DNA of 60,317 nucleotides from Bacteroidales bacterium UBA2714 (GCA_002354035.1 DEKU01000013.1:1-60317), one strand, 5' to 3'; counted from the stretch's first letter, positions 24,973-34,846 are shown. Made by a program: numbers and translations. Notes: generated by a model from the sequence alone, not told the origin.

Positions 24973-26861
24973 ACGATCTCCTCACATATATCATCAGCCT
25001 CTTCACTTTCAACTCGGAGCATCCGCTCCTCTTCACCCAGTTTCACTTCTGGGCGTTCTTTTTCATCGTCTACACTTTCTTCTGCCTCATCGTATCGGTG
25101 GGCAGCAAGGGCAAGGGCATGACCCGTGGCCGCCGCCTGTGGCGTAACGGCTACCTCTTCCTCGTCAGCCTTTTCTTCTACCACAAAACGGCAGGCTACT
25201 TCCGACCCCACATCCCGCTGGTGGCCCTGCTGATACTGGCCACGGTGGTGGGCTACTTCCTCGGCATGCGCTTCGACCATCTGGCCCGTCGCCAGGAGAC
25301 CACCGGCCGTTCCACAGCCGCACGTCGCCACACCCTGATGGTCGGGGGCGTGATACTCAACCTGGGCATCCTCTGCTACTTTAAATATGCCTATTTCTTC
25401 ACCGATATTTTCAACACCATCGCCTCCACCCACTTCTCCATAGCCGACGCCATCATCTTGCCCGTCGGCATCAGTTTTTTCACTTTCCAGAATATCAGCT
25501 ATATTGTCGATGTCTACAAAGGCAAGGTGCGCCATGCCGACAATATTCTCGATTTCGGCTTCTACACCACCTTCTTCCCCCAGTTGGTGGCCGGGCCCAT
25601 TGTGCGGGCTGACCAGTTTATCCCTCAGCTCTACAGGCCTTTCTTCCTTTCGCGTCGGCAGTTCGGCGTGGCTGTGTTCTGGATTCTCAACGGCTTGTGC
25701 AAGAAACTTATCCTCAGCGACTGGCTGGCCGTCTCGTTTGTGGACCGTGTTTTTGAGAATCCCCTCCTCTACACCCCGTTCGAAAACTTCTCGGCCCTGC
25801 TGCTCTACTCGCTGCAGGTATATGCCGACTTTTCGGGCTATACGGATATGGCCATTGGCGTGGCCATGCTGATGGGTTTTTATCTCCCCATGAATTTCAA
25901 TTCGCCCTACAAGGCCACGAATGCCGCGGGTTTTTGGAAACGGTGGCACATATCCCTCTCCAACTGGCTGAAGGATTACCTTTATATCCCTCTCGGTGGC
26001 AACCGCAACGCCACTGCCGCCACCTGGATTATCCCCGCCGTGATGTTGGCCGTGGTGCTCCTCATGGCCAAAAGCCTGTGGCTCTCCGTAGCCGCCGCCT
26101 TCGTGGTGGCCCTGCTGGTACTCATCTATGTCGCCTTCCCCGAAGGGCGGCGCGACTTCTCCACCAACATGAACAATTTCGACACCATGCTCCTCGGCGG
26201 CATGTGGCACGGAGCCTCCTTCAACTTCATCACCTGGGGTGCGCTCAACGGCTTGGGCATCCTGGTCTACAAGTGGTGGAAAAAACGCTCCCCCGCCGCC
26301 CGCATCGCCACTGTCGTCATGGTGTATCTGCTGCTCTATGGGCTGTACCGCCTCTTCCCGGTCCCGGTGCTGAGCATGTTCCACTTCGCCTTCCTGGTCA
26401 TCGCGCCGGCCATCATCCTGCTCAACCTTGTCCCCCTGCTGCGGGGCTCCAAATACCGTCAGTCGGGTTTCAAAAGCGGTCTCCTCACGGTCTGGAACAC
26501 GCTCCTCACTTTTGTCTTCATCAGCTTCACACGCCTGTTTTTCCGCTCGGGCTCCAATCTCGACCCGGCCGAGGCCAACGAGACTGCCTGGCGCACGGCC
26601 ACCCAGATGGTGGAACGCATCGGCGGCCAGTGGAACTGGCAGCAGGTCCCCGCTATCCTCGACAATTATCTGCCTGTTTTCGTCGTCTTCGTTCTCGGCA
26701 TGATTGTCCACTGGCTCCCCGACCGTTTCAAGCGGCGCTACCGCCTGTGGTTTGCTTCCATGCCGTTGTGGCTTATGATTGCGGCGGTGGTGGTCACGGT
26801 CTTTGTGGTCTACCAGTTCATCACTGCCGACCTCCAACCTTTCATCTATTTCCAATTCTAA
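24969..26861 (+). CDS. MBOAT-family O-acyltransferase (AlgI/DltB-like)
   Basis: The 630-residue protein has about 12 membrane segments and carries acyl groups across the inner membrane for surface glycan modification. The MBOAT signatures are complete: ILPVGISFFTFQNISYIVDV, PQLVAGPIVRADQFIPQL, KRWHISLSNWLKDYLYIPLG with His327, and LGGMWHGASFNF with the catalytic His414. It starts with GTG overlapping the SGNH gene. Together with the two SGNH proteins it matches the AlgI-AlgX/AlgJ logic of polymer acetylation. The acceptor polymer is unknown. Confidence 0.93.
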   Translation: MNDLLTYIISLFTFNSEHPLLFTQFHFWAFFFIVYTFFCLIVSVGSKGKGMTRGRRLWRNGYLFLVSLFFYHKTAGYFRPHIPLVALLILATVVGYFLGMRFDHLARRQETTGRSTAARRHTLMVGGVILNLGILCYFKYAYFFTDIFNTIASTHFSIADAIILPVGISFFTFQNISYIVDVYKGKVRHADNILDFGFYTTFFPQLVAGPIVRADQFIPQLYRPFFLSRRQFGVAVFWILNGLCKKLILSDWLAVSFVDRVFENPLLYTPFENFSALLLYSLQVYADFSGYTDMAIGVAMLMGFYLPMNFNSPYKATNAAGFWKRWHISLSNWLKDYLYIPLGGNRNATAATWIIPAVMLAVVLLMAKSLWLSVAAAFVVALLVLIYVAFPEGRRDFSTNMNNFDTMLLGGMWHGASFNFITWGALNGLGILVYKWWKKRSPAARIATVVMVYLLLYGLYRLFPVPVLSMFHFAFLVIAPAIILLNLVPLLRGSKYRQSGFKSGLLTVWNTLLTFVFISFTRLFFRSGSNLDPAEANETAWRTATQMVERIGGQWNWQQVPAILDNYLPVFVVFVLGMIVHWLPDRFKRRYRLWFASMPLWLMIAAVVVTVFVVYQFITADLQPFIYFQF

Positions 26862-26873
26862 TCCCTCCAAGCC

Positions 26874-28841
26874 ATGGCTCTATCCCGTTTCCCCGTCTCG
26901 CTGCCCCGCCTGTTGGTCAACGTCCTGTTGGTATACCTGCTCTATATGCTGAGCCGTGTGGTGTACGTCTGCGAGTTCTGGGACCTCTACGCCGACGGGT
27001 GGAGCAGCCTCGACCCCGGCAATCTCTTGGCCGGAAGTCTCCGTTTCGACACTTCCGCCATCATCTATACCAACACCCTCTACATTCTTCTTGTGCTGTT
27101 GCCCCTACCCCGCCGCCTTACAGCCACGCAGGCTTGGCGCACCACGCTCAAAGTGCTCTATGTGGTGGTCAACTCCCTCATGCTTGTTGCCAATCTCGTC
27201 GATACCGTCTACTCGCGCTACACTGGGCGCCGCACTACCTGGACTTTCTTCTCTGAGTTCAGCAACGAAGGCAACCTGGGCGACATTGTCGGGGTCGAGC
27301 TGCTGCGCCACTGGTACCTTGTCCTCATCGGCCTTGCCTTCATCGCCGCCCTTATCCTGCTCTACCGCCACCCTTACCGCACTCCTTCGGCCTCCTCCGC
27401 CCAGCGGTCGGCCCCTCCTTCCCCGGCCTGGCAATATATCCTCCTCTCCCTGCTCTGCACCCTCATCTACGCTCCCTTAGCCGTGATCGGCATGCGGGGT
27501 GGTGCCTCCACAGCCATTCGTCCCATCACCATCAGCAACGCCAACCAATACGTCAACTACCCTGCCCAAGCCGCCATCGTGCTCAACACCCCCTTCTCCC
27601 TCATCCGCACCATGGGCAAGACCACCTTCGTCGACCCCCGCTATCTGCCCGACGCCGACCTCGACGCCATCTACTCCCCGCTCCATCAGCCCATGCCCCC
27701 CACTCTCGACGGCCAGCCCAACATCGTAGTCCTTATCCTCGAAAGCTTCGGGCAGGAATACTTCGGAGCCTACAACGACTATCCCGGCTACACCCCTTTC
27801 CTCGATTCCCTCATAGGACACAGCCTCACCTTCCGCCACTCCTATGCCAACGGGCGCAAAAGTATCGACGCCATGCCCTCCATCCTGTCCGGCATACCCA
27901 TGTTTGTCGAACCATTCTTTGTCACTAACTACTCCCTCAACGATGTCGGCGGGCTGGCCTCCCAACTGTCGCGCCAAGGCTACTCCACCGCCTTTTTCCA
28001 CGGGGCCGAAAACGGCTCAATGGGCTTCCAAGCCTTCGCCCGCACCACCGGTTTCCAGCACTACTACGGCCGCACCGAATACGAAGCCGACCCGCGCTTT
28101 GGCGGCAGTGCCGACTATGACGGCACCTGGGCCATCTGGGACGAGGAGTTCCTCCAATTCTACGCCGCCTCCATGGAGCAGCTGCCCCAACCCTTCATGA
28201 CAGCCCTCTTCACCGCCACCTCCCACCACCCCTTTGTCGTGCCCGAGCGCTACGCCGACAGTCTCCGCGCAGACGGCCACCCCCTCCACACCTGCATCCG
28301 CTACACCGACCACTCCCTGCGCCGTTTCTTTGCAGCCGCCCGACGCATGCCCTGGTTCCACAACACCATCTTCGTCATCACCGCCGACCACACCAACATC
28401 AACGAGCAACCGTCCTACAACTCGCCCCTCGGCACCTTCAGCGTCCCCATCATCTTCTACTCGCCAGCCGGACTGCTGCCCACCGGCATCAGCCCCGCCA
28501 TCGCCCAGCAAACCGACATCATGCCCACCATCCTCGGCCTCACCGGCACCCCCGACCCTTTCATAGCCTTCGGCACCGACCTCCTCCACACCCCCGACAG
28601 CCTCACTTGGGCCATCCATTACAACAACGGGGTCTACCAATACGTGCAGGGTGGCCGCGTGCTGCTCTTTGATGGCACACAACCCGTGGGCTGGTACAAC
28701 CTCGACGCCGACCCCCAGCTGCACAACAACCTCCTCCACACCCCCGACACAGCCCTCCGCCACCACCTGCTGCGCACACAGGCCATCGTCCAATCCTACA
28801 TGCAGCGCATGGTCTCCAACCGCCTCACCCCCGTCGACTGA
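26874..28841 (+). CDS. LtaS-like membrane sulfatase/phosphoglycerol transferase
   Basis: This 655-residue protein has about five N-terminal membrane helices (to about residue 220) and a periplasmic sulfatase-fold domain. Metal and nucleophile motifs are visible: VVLILESFGQEYFG, NGRKSIDAMPS with candidate nucleophile Ser330, ENGSMGFQAF, FTATSHHPF and FVITADHTN. The architecture is that of lipoteichoic-acid synthases and phosphoethanolamine or phosphoglycerol transferases. Gram-negative relatives usually decorate glycans or lipid A. It starts 12 bases after the MBOAT gene, so it probably works on the same envelope target. Confidence 0.85.
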   Translation: MALSRFPVSLPRLLVNVLLVYLLYMLSRVVYVCEFWDLYADGWSSLDPGNLLAGSLRFDTSAIIYTNTLYILLVLLPLPRRLTATQAWRTTLKVLYVVVNSLMLVANLVDTVYSRYTGRRTTWTFFSEFSNEGNLGDIVGVELLRHWYLVLIGLAFIAALILLYRHPYRTPSASSAQRSAPPSPAWQYILLSLLCTLIYAPLAVIGMRGGASTAIRPITISNANQYVNYPAQAAIVLNTPFSLIRTMGKTTFVDPRYLPDADLDAIYSPLHQPMPPTLDGQPNIVVLILESFGQEYFGAYNDYPGYTPFLDSLIGHSLTFRHSYANGRKSIDAMPSILSGIPMFVEPFFVTNYSLNDVGGLASQLSRQGYSTAFFHGAENGSMGFQAFARTTGFQHYYGRTEYEADPRFGGSADYDGTWAIWDEEFLQFYAASMEQLPQPFMTALFTATSHHPFVVPERYADSLRADGHPLHTCIRYTDHSLRRFFAAARRMPWFHNTIFVITADHTNINEQPSYNSPLGTFSVPIIFYSPAGLLPTGISPAIAQQTDIMPTILGLTGTPDPFIAFGTDLLHTPDSLTWAIHYNNGVYQYVQGGRVLLFDGTQPVGWYNLDADPQLHNNLLHTPDTALRHHLLRTQAIVQSYMQRMVSNRLTPVD

Positions 28842-28868
28842 CCCTTTCCACACCCCACACCCGCCACC

Positions 28869-29387
28869 ATGACCACCACCGACAGTCCTATCCGCCTCGG
28901 AGCCGCCGACATCCATGCCCTCGCCCTCCAAGCCCAGCAAGACAACCATCTGCTCCAACAACTCTTTGCCACCACACTCAGCGGCCAAGGCCGCGAAGCC
29001 CGCTATGCGGCCTGGACACTCACCCACCTCCCACCAGCCGCCAACCCCGCCATCGCCGCCCACCGCGACCCGCTGGTGATGCTGGCACTCACCACCCCCG
29101 ACACCTCCCTCCTCCGACTGACCCTCAACCTCCTTGCGCGGCTCACCTGGCAGACCGACAACATCCGCACCGACCTCCTCGACTTCTGCTTGGCCGCCAT
29201 CCCCAATCCCCGCCAACCCTACGGCGTCCGTGCGCTCTGCATCAAACTGGCCTGGCAGCAATGCCGCCACTATCCCGAACTCGCCGCCGAACTCCGCCAG
29301 ACGCTGCTCCTTCTCGACCCCGCCGACCTCAAGCCCGGCCTCAAACACACCTGGGCCCAAACCCTCCGCCTCATACCGACCCCCTGA
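28869..29387 (+). CDS. Helical-repeat (HEAT-like) protein of unknown function
   Basis: The 172-residue protein has no signal peptide or membrane segment. It is Leu/Ala-rich with repeated amphipathic helices (ARYAAWTLTHLPPAANP, LRLTLNLLARLTWQ, GVRALCIKLAWQQCRHYPEL), reminiscent of HEAT/armadillo solenoids. It begins 27 bases after the LtaS-like gene and is probably the last gene of that run. A longer frame on the opposite strand (28017-29411) lacks any recognisable domain and is probably spurious. Confidence 0.6.
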   Translation: MTTTDSPIRLGAADIHALALQAQQDNHLLQQLFATTLSGQGREARYAAWTLTHLPPAANPAIAAHRDPLVMLALTTPDTSLLRLTLNLLARLTWQTDNIRTDLLDFCLAAIPNPRQPYGVRALCIKLAWQQCRHYPELAAELRQTLLLLDPADLKPGLKHTWAQTLRLIPTP

Positions 29388-29560
29388 TACCCAAAAGCCA
29401 GCCCTTTCCATATTATCATCCTATCCAACATTTACACAGCATTTATACCCTTGTCAAGAAATAATATACAAATAAAATAGTGAATAAATAGAATATAAAT
29501 AGAATAAAAGTAGCGAGGTTGGCCACCCGGAACGGCACAGATGTTGATAGAGAAAAAACC

Positions 29561-30097
29561 ATGGACAAGCAACGAATGATATTCCAGATAGACCGCCACA
29601 GCGTCACCGAGGGCGACGTGGTGGAACTGACGTGGGACTGCCCCGGCAGCGAGCAGACCACCCTCACCATCGACAATGGTTTCCGCACTACAGAGATACC
29701 CCTCGAAACCAGTGGCACAAAACGGTTCCGCCTCAACCGCTCGAAGGGACGCACGCATCTCACCATCGCCGTTGCGATGGGGGGCAAGACCTACCGCAAG
29801 AAGATTGACGTGCGGGTGAAGAAGATGCCCACCGTGAAAGCGGAGACCGTGGACCACCGCGGGCGCAAGGTGGGAGCCACCGGGCAGTGGTGGCAGGGAG
29901 TTGTGACAAAATGGCACGACCTGCGCACCAAAATCCGTCTGGCCATTCAAGCGCTGCCCGAGCGCAAACAAATGGCCGTGAAGTTGCTGGCCATTATCGG
30001 CGTGGCACTGATGCTGACGGCCATCTGGCCCCGCCTGTACAGCGTGGTGCTCACACTGGTGATTGTCTATCTGTTTGTGGTGCTGATACGCCGCTGA
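29561..30097 (+). CDS. Ig-like domain membrane protein, unknown
   Basis: The start at 29561 gives 178 residues. Residues 5-95 look like a small beta-sandwich (FQIDRHSVTEGDVVELTWDC, TLTIDNGF, FRLNRSKGRTHLTIAVAMGG). A basic linker follows, and then a hydrophobic hairpin at the end (about 145-175, LLAIIGVALMLTAIW and VVLTLVIVYLFVVLI). With no signal peptide, the sandwich would face the cytoplasm. It is separated from the envelope run by an AT-rich 170-base gap. Its stop lies 7 bases from the end of comEC on the other strand. Confidence 0.65.
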   Translation: MDKQRMIFQIDRHSVTEGDVVELTWDCPGSEQTTLTIDNGFRTTEIPLETSGTKRFRLNRSKGRTHLTIAVAMGGKTYRKKIDVRVKKMPTVKAETVDHRGRKVGATGQWWQGVVTKWHDLRTKIRLAIQALPERKQMAVKLLAIIGVALMLTAIWPRLYSVVLTLVIVYLFVVLIRR

Positions 30098-30104
30098 CAG
30101 TCCT

Positions 30105-32084
30105 TCAGGGTTTGGCAGCCGTGCCTGAGCCACGCTTGTGAGGCCACAGGGCATTGAGGTCAACACTTTCGTTCCCAAAACATAATATGCCACCCGCCAG
30201 CTGGCAGCGGCCATCGTCGAAAAGGGTGTCGGCCGGCAGCACGGTGGTGAAGCGCGTGCGGTGGTGGAGCAATGAGCCCTCTCGCTCGTAGCGCACAAGG
30301 GAGGGGTTGAGCGCCACCTCGCGGTCGCAGATCAGGTAGCTGTGCCGACCGTCGAAGCACTCGACTGCCATACGCTTTCCGGCATCGTAAATGACCACCT
30401 CATGCTGGTGCACAGCCCGCCAGTTGACGGCTGTGAGATAGACCGCAGCCAGCAACAACGCCGCCGAGGAGGCGGGAAGCGACCAGCGGACGCGACTATG
30501 CAGGAAGAGCGTGAACAGCAGCAGGGCAGCAAACAGGAGCAGCAGCAGGAGTCCATCGCAGTAGAGGTTGGAGAATGTGGCGCCCGGAAGGCCAGCCACC
30601 CATCGGGCCACCCCGTCGACGGCAGTCAGTTCGTGGCTCAGCAGCCACACGCAGCCCTGCCCCACCGACGAGGCCAGCGGCAGTGCAACCACTGCCAGCA
30701 CCGTGGCCAGCAACAGTCCGGCAAAAGGCACGATGAGCAGATTGGCTATGAAAAACCAGCTGGAGAAGGAATGGAAGTAGTACAACTGGAGGGGTGCGAT
30801 AAAGAGCTGGGCGGCGAAGGTGATGGCCACGGAGTCGTAGAGAGCCTGTGCAGGGCGGTACCACCACTTTTCGACGGAGGGTGAGACGACATTCCATCCC
30901 GCAGGATGCCATGACAGGATGCCCAGCACCGCCGTGTATGAAAACTGGAAACCGACATCGAACAGGAGGTTAGGATCGAGGAGCAGGAGCAGCACCGCCG
31001 AGGTGGCGAGGTTGTTGACCACCACAGGCCGCCGCTGCACAATGCCACCGACCACCAGCAGGGTGAACATCACGGCGGCACGGAGCGTGGAGGGCGCCAG
31101 ACCAGTGATGAAGGCAAAGCCCCAGATGGCTGCCAGCTGGACGGAGCCTCTCACCACCCGCTGCCACCTAAGTCGCCCCCAGGGGAAGAAGAGCAGCCCT
31201 GCCATCCATGCCACCAGACCCACATGCAAGCCCGAAACACAGAGCAAATGAATGATGCCAGCCTGCCTGAAATGGAGGAGCGTGAGGTCGTCGAGGTCGT
31301 CGCGCCAACCCAGCAGCAGCGCGGCAGCCATGCCTTTGTGCTGGGGGCTGAGGGTTGTGGCCTGGAGCCGATGCACCAACCACAACTGCAGTTGTTTGGC
31401 CCAGGCTCTGAGACTGGGTTGCGGGGTGACTGAACGGGGTTGCAGCTGCCACTTTCCTTGGGCCACATAGGCTTGCCATGCTATACCCTTGTGGAGCAGG
31501 TGGCGCCGGTAGTTGAACTGATGGGGGTTGCGACCGCAGTCAGGCAGTTGGGGACGGGCCTGGACGGTGAGGCGGTCGGCGTAGCGGAGGGAGGCGGAAA
31601 GGCTGTCGGTGTGGATGTAGAGCAATATGGGGCAGCGCGCCGGAAGCCAGGTGTCGTGGTGCCAGATGTGTTCCACACGGGCGGGCACTTTGTAGGTTTT
31701 TGGAGCGCGGCGGGGAGTATCGTCCAGCCGTACTTGGAACAGGACCTGTTCGCCAGGTTTGCTGCCCCAACCCCCGGCGGGCAGACCATAGGAGGTGTCG
31801 ATGCGGTGGTGGGTGGCAAGAAGGAATCCCAACCCTATGACGAACGTCCATAGGGCTACTGGGAAGGTACGTGCAAGCCATCGGGCTTTGACAAAGGCGG
31901 AAAGGACCAGCCAGACAACGGACACCACAAGGAGTACCCACAGCGGCACCATGCCGACGGAAGGCAGGCAGCCGGCCGCAGCGATGCCGACCGACAGGGC
32001 TGCCGCCACACGCAGCATTGGGGCCCGAACCATAAGGCGGGAGAGGGTCTGGGAGGGTGTGCGGGGATGCGGGACTAAGGGCAT
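30105..32084 (-). CDS. comEC: ComEC/Rec2 DNA-uptake channel
   Basis: ComEC forms the inner-membrane channel that takes up single-stranded DNA. The 659-residue protein has N-terminal membrane helices, a DUF4131-like OB domain (about 100-210) and the competence core with GIIHLLCVSGLHVGLVAWMAG near residue 285. GLAPSTLRAAVMFTLLVVGG and the long run of helices to about residue 540 follow. The C-terminal metallo-beta-lactamase domain of the long family form is absent. Only a short soluble tail follows, as in many Bacteroidetes. Confidence 0.92.
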   Translation of the reverse strand: MPLVPHPRTPSQTLSRLMVRAPMLRVAAALSVGIAAAGCLPSVGMVPLWVLLVVSVVWLVLSAFVKARWLARTFPVALWTFVIGLGFLLATHHRIDTSYGLPAGGWGSKPGEQVLFQVRLDDTPRRAPKTYKVPARVEHIWHHDTWLPARCPILLYIHTDSLSASLRYADRLTVQARPQLPDCGRNPHQFNYRRHLLHKGIAWQAYVAQGKWQLQPRSVTPQPSLRAWAKQLQLWLVHRLQATTLSPQHKGMAAALLLGWRDDLDDLTLLHFRQAGIIHLLCVSGLHVGLVAWMAGLLFFPWGRLRWQRVVRGSVQLAAIWGFAFITGLAPSTLRAAVMFTLLVVGGIVQRRPVVVNNLATSAVLLLLLDPNLLFDVGFQFSYTAVLGILSWHPAGWNVVSPSVEKWWYRPAQALYDSVAITFAAQLFIAPLQLYYFHSFSSWFFIANLLIVPFAGLLLATVLAVVALPLASSVGQGCVWLLSHELTAVDGVARWVAGLPGATFSNLYCDGLLLLLLFAALLLFTLFLHSRVRWSLPASSAALLLAAVYLTAVNWRAVHQHEVVIYDAGKRMAVECFDGRHSYLICDREVALNPSLVRYEREGSLLHHRTRFTTVLPADTLFDDGRCQLAGGILCFGNESVDLNALWPHKRGSGTAAKP

Positions 32085-32116
32085 AGGCGTCGGGGATAGG
32101 GAGTTGTTAGGGAATG

Positions 32117-32124
32117 CAAAGATA
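32117..32124 (-). promoter_or_regulatory. -7 promoter box of comEC
   Basis: The minus strand reads TATCTTTG followed by CATTCC, about 32 bases before the comEC ATG. Confidence 0.7.
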
Positions 32125-32230
32125 CAGAAAAAAGTTTATTTAGCAACAAATAACTACCATCAAAGACTCATCTTTTTATAAAAAAGGAGGGAAGAGAGCC
32201 GGATTTGCCACATTTAAGCAAAAATTTAGT

Positions 32231-32238
32231 ATCTTTGC
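32231..32238 (+). promoter_or_regulatory. -7 promoter box for the 32.3-33.8 kb membrane genes
   Basis: TATCTTTG followed by CA lies 92 bases before the ATG at 32331. A TTTG at 32204-32207 is a possible -33 element, although the 23-base gap is long. The long leader carries no recognised riboswitch. Confidence 0.65.
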
Positions 32239-32330
32239 ATCAGTGCCTGTTTGGGTACTCATTGGCATATCATAAAGAATAACAACAAAATACAAATAAT
32301 AGTAATAACCCTTTAAAACAAAGAACAGTT

Positions 32331-33380
32331 ATGTTTTTCCATGTTTATGGCGCACATGCGCTACTGCAATGGGGGATGCTGCTTGTGGTACTGGCAGGCT
32401 TGATCCTCTGGAATGAATTTGCCCGCCGCACCAAGATGGGCGGCATCATCACCTTCCTGGCCATCCCGCTGGCACTGACGGTGTACTTTGTGGCCATCGC
32501 CATCGGGGCCCGCTCGGGGGCCGAATGGGCGTTGAATAACCAAACCCACCTGTACATGAACGGGTGGTTCCACTACGCCAAGCTGTATGCCGCCTTGACG
32601 GGGTGTATCGGCTTCATGATGATAAAATACAAATGGGGCATCGGCGCCAAACACTGGTTCAAGCCGTTCCCGTTTGTGATTGTGGCCATCAATATCCTGA
32701 TAGCCGTGGTGTCGGACTTCGAGTCGGCGGTGAAGGGATGGAACTGCTGGTGGCTGAGCAGCGAGGGTGTGTGGCTGTATGGCGGATGGCACAACGTGAT
32801 GAACGGTGTGGCCGGACTGCTCAACATCTTCTGCATGACGGCGTGGTGGAATGTCTATTCGTCGAAGGACAAGAAGGATATGATCTGGGCCGACATGACG
32901 TGGGTGTATATCGTGATTTATGACATCTGGAACTTTGCCTACACCTACAACTGTCTGCCCACGCACACGTGGTACTGCGGCATAGCCCTGCTGCTGGCCC
33001 CGACGGTGGCCGGTCTGCTCTGGAACCGTGGTGGCTGGATTCAGAACCGTGCCAACACGCTGGCCATCTGGTGCATGTTTGCACAGGTGTTCCCCCTGTT
33101 CCAGGAGACGTTCCACGACGGGTATCACAAGTTCGACTGGGTGGTGCTCCCCACCACTTATGCTGACGGCACCCTGAACGGCATAGTGGAGGGTGGCACA
33201 GCCAACGTCAACCCCACAGCCATGACGGTGATCAGCGCCTTGGCACTCGTCACCAACGCCATAGCACTGGGCTACATCATCTATGTCTCGAAGAAACGCC
33301 ACATCAACCCCTACAAGGAGGATGTGTTTGTGAACCAGAAATACTACAAAGACGCTATGGCCCGGGCCGACGTGGACTAA
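32331..33380 (+). CDS. Polytopic membrane protein (DUF5692-like)
   Basis: The 349-residue protein has about nine membrane segments and many tryptophans (NCWWLSSEGVWLYGGWHNVMNG, TWVYIVIYDIWNFAYTYNCL, QVFPLFQETFHDGYHKFDWV). The pattern resembles the DUF5692 family, whose function is unknown. I am fairly but not fully sure of that family name. There is no transporter or enzyme motif I can name. A small membrane protein gene follows after 48 bases. Confidence 0.7.
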   Translation: MFFHVYGAHALLQWGMLLVVLAGLILWNEFARRTKMGGIITFLAIPLALTVYFVAIAIGARSGAEWALNNQTHLYMNGWFHYAKLYAALTGCIGFMMIKYKWGIGAKHWFKPFPFVIVAINILIAVVSDFESAVKGWNCWWLSSEGVWLYGGWHNVMNGVAGLLNIFCMTAWWNVYSSKDKKDMIWADMTWVYIVIYDIWNFAYTYNCLPTHTWYCGIALLLAPTVAGLLWNRGGWIQNRANTLAIWCMFAQVFPLFQETFHDGYHKFDWVVLPTTYADGTLNGIVEGGTANVNPTAMTVISALALVTNAIALGYIIYVSKKRHINPYKEDVFVNQKYYKDAMARADVD

Positions 33381-33428
33381 GCCGCTGCAGATTGATTACA
33401 TATACAATAACTATTTAATACATACATT

Positions 33429-33752
33429 ATGAAGATTCTACTTTTTACCGCAATGGTTCTTGCCGGCATGGTTGTATATTATTTTGAATATAGTCCTGTG
33501 CCGGATAATGTCGCAAAGAAGGATTTTTGGAAATATGGAGTATGGAATGGTGTTATTGGTGTATCGCTTATCATAGCCGGTGTTATCAATCTATTCGGCG
33601 AAGACCATATTTATTCCTATATCGATAAATTGAACGGGTTTTGGAGTTGTGTGGTGATTGTTGCCACAGTGGGTGCCTGTTTTTTCCTTCCTTGGATAGT
33701 CAGGATTGTGAAAAGAACGGTTCTCCGCAACAGGAACGCACATGCCGATTGA
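33429..33752 (+). CDS. Small membrane protein, unknown
   Basis: This 107-residue protein has three hydrophobic segments (LLFTAMVLAGMVVYYF, YGVWNGVIGVSLIIAGVIN, WSCVVIVATVGACFFLPWIV) and a basic tail. Its codon use is more AT-rich than its neighbours. No family is recognised. It may be co-transcribed with the gene 48 bases upstream. The 234-base stretch after it (33753-33986) holds no supported gene. Confidence 0.55.
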   Translation: MKILLFTAMVLAGMVVYYFEYSPVPDNVAKKDFWKYGVWNGVIGVSLIIAGVINLFGEDHIYSYIDKLNGFWSCVVIVATVGACFFLPWIVRIVKRTVLRNRNAHAD

Positions 33753-33986
33753 AACGATAATACTCCCAGACACCTGCGAAGGGCACACATCCGTGGTGCG
33801 ACGGTGGGAGAATCCGCGTTCCAAACCCATGACGACGAAGGATTATACACCACAGACAGATGAATGAGTGTGGCCGTTATGGCCGAGAGGCATTGTATAT
33901 CCGGAATCGATATGGCTTCAAAGAGACGGTGTGATGTCGGGCATCAACCGCAGCACGGTTTCACATCGGATGTATTGCAAACAAAC

Positions 33987-34020
33987 AGGAGGGAACACAC
34001 ATTGGTGTTCCCTCCTTTTG
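33987..34020 (+). terminator. Intrinsic terminator
   Basis: A perfect 12-base-pair stem (AGGAGGGAACAC with GTGTTCCCTCCT) closes a 6-base loop and is followed by TTTTGTGTTTTC. It lies between convergent transcription units and may act on both. Confidence 0.85.
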
Positions 34021-34039
34021 TGTTTTCTATCGGGCTGAG

Positions 34040-34846
34040 TTATCTCACCACCAGCCGGAGGGTTTCAGAGCCACTGCGCAGCAGATAGACACCCGGCAGG
34101 AGGCCTTGCAGATTGATGCTGGCTTGGCCGTCGGTGGGGTTTTGGCGGCTGAACTCACGTCCGGAAAGGTCGAAAAGACTGACAGGAGAGGCGGCTTCGA
34201 CGGTCACACGCTCCACAGCCGGATTGGGCCAAGCCCGCAGCCCACGCTTCTGAGCATCGGGCACCTCGATGGCGAGAGGGCTGTTGCAGTCGTCGACGAT
34301 GGTGAGGCCGGCATAGGTCGGGTTGGACTGATAGGTTTCCCGGCAGCCGCAGCGCACCAAGATGACAGCATGGTCGTTCAGCCCATCAAAGGGGTTGATA
34401 AAAGCCGAGGTGGGTGGTGTGCTGCCTCGCAGAACAATGGTGTCGAGCAGAGGAGAATTGAGGAAGAGATTGTCGTCAAGAACATTGAGCGAAGCGGGCA
34501 GATCCACCTTGCGCAGTTGGGGGCAATTCTTGAAAGCGTTGAAAGCCACCATGGCCAGATAGCCATCCTGCACGGTGACACTGGTCAGCTCGGTACAACC
34601 CTCGAAGGCGTTGGCCCCGATGCGCAGCACCTCATAGTCGACACCATCGTATTGTACCATGGCGGGGACAACGATGTCGCCCCGATAGCCGTAGGGGTTG
34701 GGCGAGAGGGTGACTTGATAGCTGGTGCATATCAACTCGCCGCACGGAATCTTGGTGTAGCAAAGGCCGTCGACCTCGAAATCATAGGCCATGGCACTCA
34801 TCCCGCCCATCAGCAGGAGTGCCAAAAAGAGTAAGCTTTTCTTCAT
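34040..34846 (-). CDS. Secreted BspA-like repeat protein with T9SS sorting domain
   Basis: From the ATG at 34846 the 268-residue protein has a signal peptide (SLLFLALLLMGGMSAMA). Leucine-rich BspA-type repeats follow (IGANAFEGCTELTSVTVQDG, AFNAFKNCPQLRKVDLPASL). Residues about 200-268 form a type A C-terminal domain that begins AWPNPAVERVTVEA and ends GVYLLRSGSETLRLVVR, the signal for export by the type IX system and surface attachment or release. BspA proteins often bind host or bacterial surfaces. The target here is unknown. Confidence 0.85.
   Translation of the reverse strand: MKKSLLFLALLLMGGMSAMAYDFEVDGLCYTKIPCGELICTSYQVTLSPNPYGYRGDIVVPAMVQYDGVDYEVLRIGANAFEGCTELTSVTVQDGYLAMVAFNAFKNCPQLRKVDLPASLNVLDDNLFLNSPLLDTIVLRGSTPPTSAFINPFDGLNDHAVILVRCGCRETYQSNPTYAGLTIVDDCNSPLAIEVPDAQKRGLRAWPNPAVERVTVEAASPVSLFDLSGREFSRQNPTDGQASINLQGLLPGVYLLRSGSETLRLVVR

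Noticed and set aside
24870..26870. Very long minus-strand frame (666 codons) opposite the MBOAT gene
   Set aside because: It is Glu/Gly/His-rich low-complexity text created by the GC-rich third positions of a clear MBOAT gene. It has no domain or signal. The same applies to long opposite frames at 702-1853, 11940-13337, 21161-22345 and 28017-29411.
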